A stretch of 64,000 bases of DNA from Haliaeetus albicilla (taxonomy: Eukaryota > Chordata > Aves > Accipitriformes > Accipitridae), in the NCBI RefSeq assembly GCF_947461875.1, contig NC_091484.1:61245760-61309759 (forward strand), written 5' to 3'. The notes under the pieces are model-generated. The model had not been told where the DNA came from. It saw only the letters and a list, made by a program, of their open reading frames with translations, and did no database searches. Shown here one piece after another: positions 62,559 to 64,000 of this stretch. Every line of letters begins with the position of its first letter. Positions within the stretch are counted from its first letter, which is position 1. The position numbers were made by a program, and so were the translations under genes.

Positions 62559-64000
62559 AAACCCCAACACCAAAATGCACCCTGCCGTGTGTTAGGCAGT
62601 TCTGGGCTTCTCTCTCTGTACTTTTCCTGAGTTTGGGCCTTGTCCTCTATGAAGTCTCCAGGCTGTGTGCAGAGCTTTGCAGCTGATGGGACATGCACTT
62701 CTGATGTTTTATGCTGCTTGACCTGCGTCGTCATCAGTTCTGCCTGTGGTTCTCAGGCTGTGGGTTGCCGGTGCTGTATAAGTACTGTGAATAACACTAA
62801 GCTTATGGAAGACCTTTAAAATTATGTGTTAACCAGCATGAGACAGAAGGACTGAGTTTGTAAAGCTCCTTGAAAAGAACGCTGGAGTATGAATTTGTTT
62901 TATTTTCCTCTATCCCCTTGACTCTGTTGCTGTTACAGACCCAGCACCATTTCACTAATCATCCTCTCCGCAAATACCCACCCTGTGCTTTGTTCCACCA
63001 TTTCGTGAAGCCTCAATTTCATCGTCTCTGGAGGCTTCTGACCATTTCTCCATGGTCTGAAGGGATCAACATGGAATGTGGTGCACCCTTTCTTTCCAGG
63101 ACCTGTGCTTGGCTTGCACTGCTCTCTCCTGCCATGGAGCACTGAAGCGAGGCCAACATTCGAATGCGTGCAACCAAATTTTTGCCTGAAAGGCAAGCAC
63201 ATTTTATATTTGAATTAACGCAATCTCATTTCTGCATAGAAGTGGTACTTTTAAGCTATTTTCTTCATGAAATTTCACAGGATTGTTGCCTCCCCTCTCT
63301 GCAGTGAGGCTGGAGAGCTTGGGGAAGGGAGGGATAGCTGTGAGAACACGGATGAGCCTGGCAAAGTGCCGGGGGCAGCCCGCAGACCCGTGCCATCAGG
63401 CGAGTGCAGCCGGGCAGCAGTGACCTTCGGTGTCCTTTGGCCGTCCAGTGCCAGTGGCCAGGGTCAGTGGCATCACTGCGTGACCTTTCCTAGGGGAAAG
63501 CTTCCTCCCACGGCATGTTTGTGGAACTCTCTTGTATTCAGGCTTGGAGAGGAGGGGAATTTTACCCTCTATTTATGCTAAGGGAGCATATTTATGGTCG
63601 CTGCCAGTGAAGCATTTTGCACAGCGTAATGCTATTTGGATAAGAGGCTAAGATGAGGATATCAGAGTTCATGCAACTTCTAAAGTTCATGTAATTCTTT
63701 TAAATACCGAAAACGTTACTTGAAGGAATATCTGTGTACTTTTGTGTTGCAAGAATGAAACAATAGCACATTTTACTTGAGACCTTGAAAATATTTTCCT
63801 CTTTCTAATAAGATTGAAATAACTTTCCAGCCACTTGCCTGGAAAGTTGGCAAGAGGCTGAAGAACAGTTATAGAGTATTACTATTTAAGTTAACTTTTG
63901 TGGTCGTGTTTGTACCTGGATGGAGAGACATTTATTTACTCAACTGTGCAGAAGGAAATCTCAACTGTGGGAAACGAATCTTAGAACGTGTTTACTTTTA

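Larger units (their letters stand above)
41993..64000 (+). other. KIAA1217 intron 2, incomplete at the window edge
   Basis: From the donor GTATGG at 41993 to at least the end of the window, over 22 kb. No sequence encoding the next expected KIAA1217 segment was found. Besides the items listed separately (TG/TA microsatellite, CpG-rich patch, G-tract cluster, CTG repeat, old CR1, short direct repeat), it is AT-rich unique sequence. Stretches near 50.6-50.95 kb and 56.6-57.2 kb are uniform and repeat-free and could be conserved non-coding elements, which is unproven. Open frames inside it are short (at most about 150 codons) and unrecognised. Confidence 0.85.

Noticed and set aside
1..64000. 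CRISPR array, bacterial operon, tRNA/rRNA genes or intact endogenous retrovirus
   Set aside because: No evenly spaced direct repeats, no tandem ribosome-binding-site/ORF arrangement, no recognisable tRNA or rRNA sequence, and no paired LTRs or intact retroviral frames were seen on reading both strands.

Overview
This window looks like bird nuclear DNA. Most of it is AT-rich, intron-containing or intergenic sequence, with a few sharply bounded CpG-rich blocks. Nearly all recognisable interspersed repeats belong to the CR1 LINE clade, which dominates avian genomes. Nothing looks bacterial, viral or plasmid-like: no operons, CRISPR array, rRNA or tRNA was seen. The species cannot be named from the sequence alone.

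The only host gene I can support is the 5' end of KIAA1217 (SKT, 'sickle tail') on the + strand. Coding exon 1 (36778-36847) starts at a strong Kozak ATG, with an in-frame stop 12 nt upstream, inside a CpG island. It ends in phase 1 at a consensus donor. Coding exon 2 (41706-41992) follows a long pyrimidine tract and AG, is in the matching phase, and ends in phase 0 at CAG|GTATGG. Joined, they give the first 119 residues of the protein, which align without gaps to the N-terminus of human KIAA1217 as I remember it. Intron 1 is 4.86 kb. Intron 2 runs off the right edge (over 22 kb), so the rest of the protein lies outside the window.

Layout: 1-6.2 kb has no gene. 6.2-9.0 kb is a 5'-truncated CR1 on the minus strand with broken endonuclease and reverse transcriptase frames. 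9.0-20.9 kb has no gene, apart from a short hAT-like terminal repeat near 13.4 kb. 20.9-21.4 kb is a second CpG-rich block with a C-rich minisatellite. It is followed by a short ATG/donor sequence that is phase-compatible with KIAA1217 exon 2, so it may be an alternative first exon. 24.8-26.0 kb is a very old CR1/L3-like remnant, and 29.8 kb holds an old CR1 3' tail. 36.1-36.9 kb is the main KIAA1217 promoter and exon 1. Intron 1 contains a strong unused splice acceptor. Intron 2 contains a TG/TA microsatellite (44.0-44.3 kb), a CpG-rich patch with a donor-like site (45.2-45.4 kb), a G-tract cluster (53.1 kb) and an old CR1 3' end (58.9-59.1 kb).

I found no convincing novel multi-gene system. 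The most testable new ideas are the alternative KIAA1217 first exon(s), the promoter hexanucleotide repeat, and the loss of both CR1 catalytic aspartates through apparent CpG decay. Comparisons with human proteins and repeat families were made from memory, not by a search.
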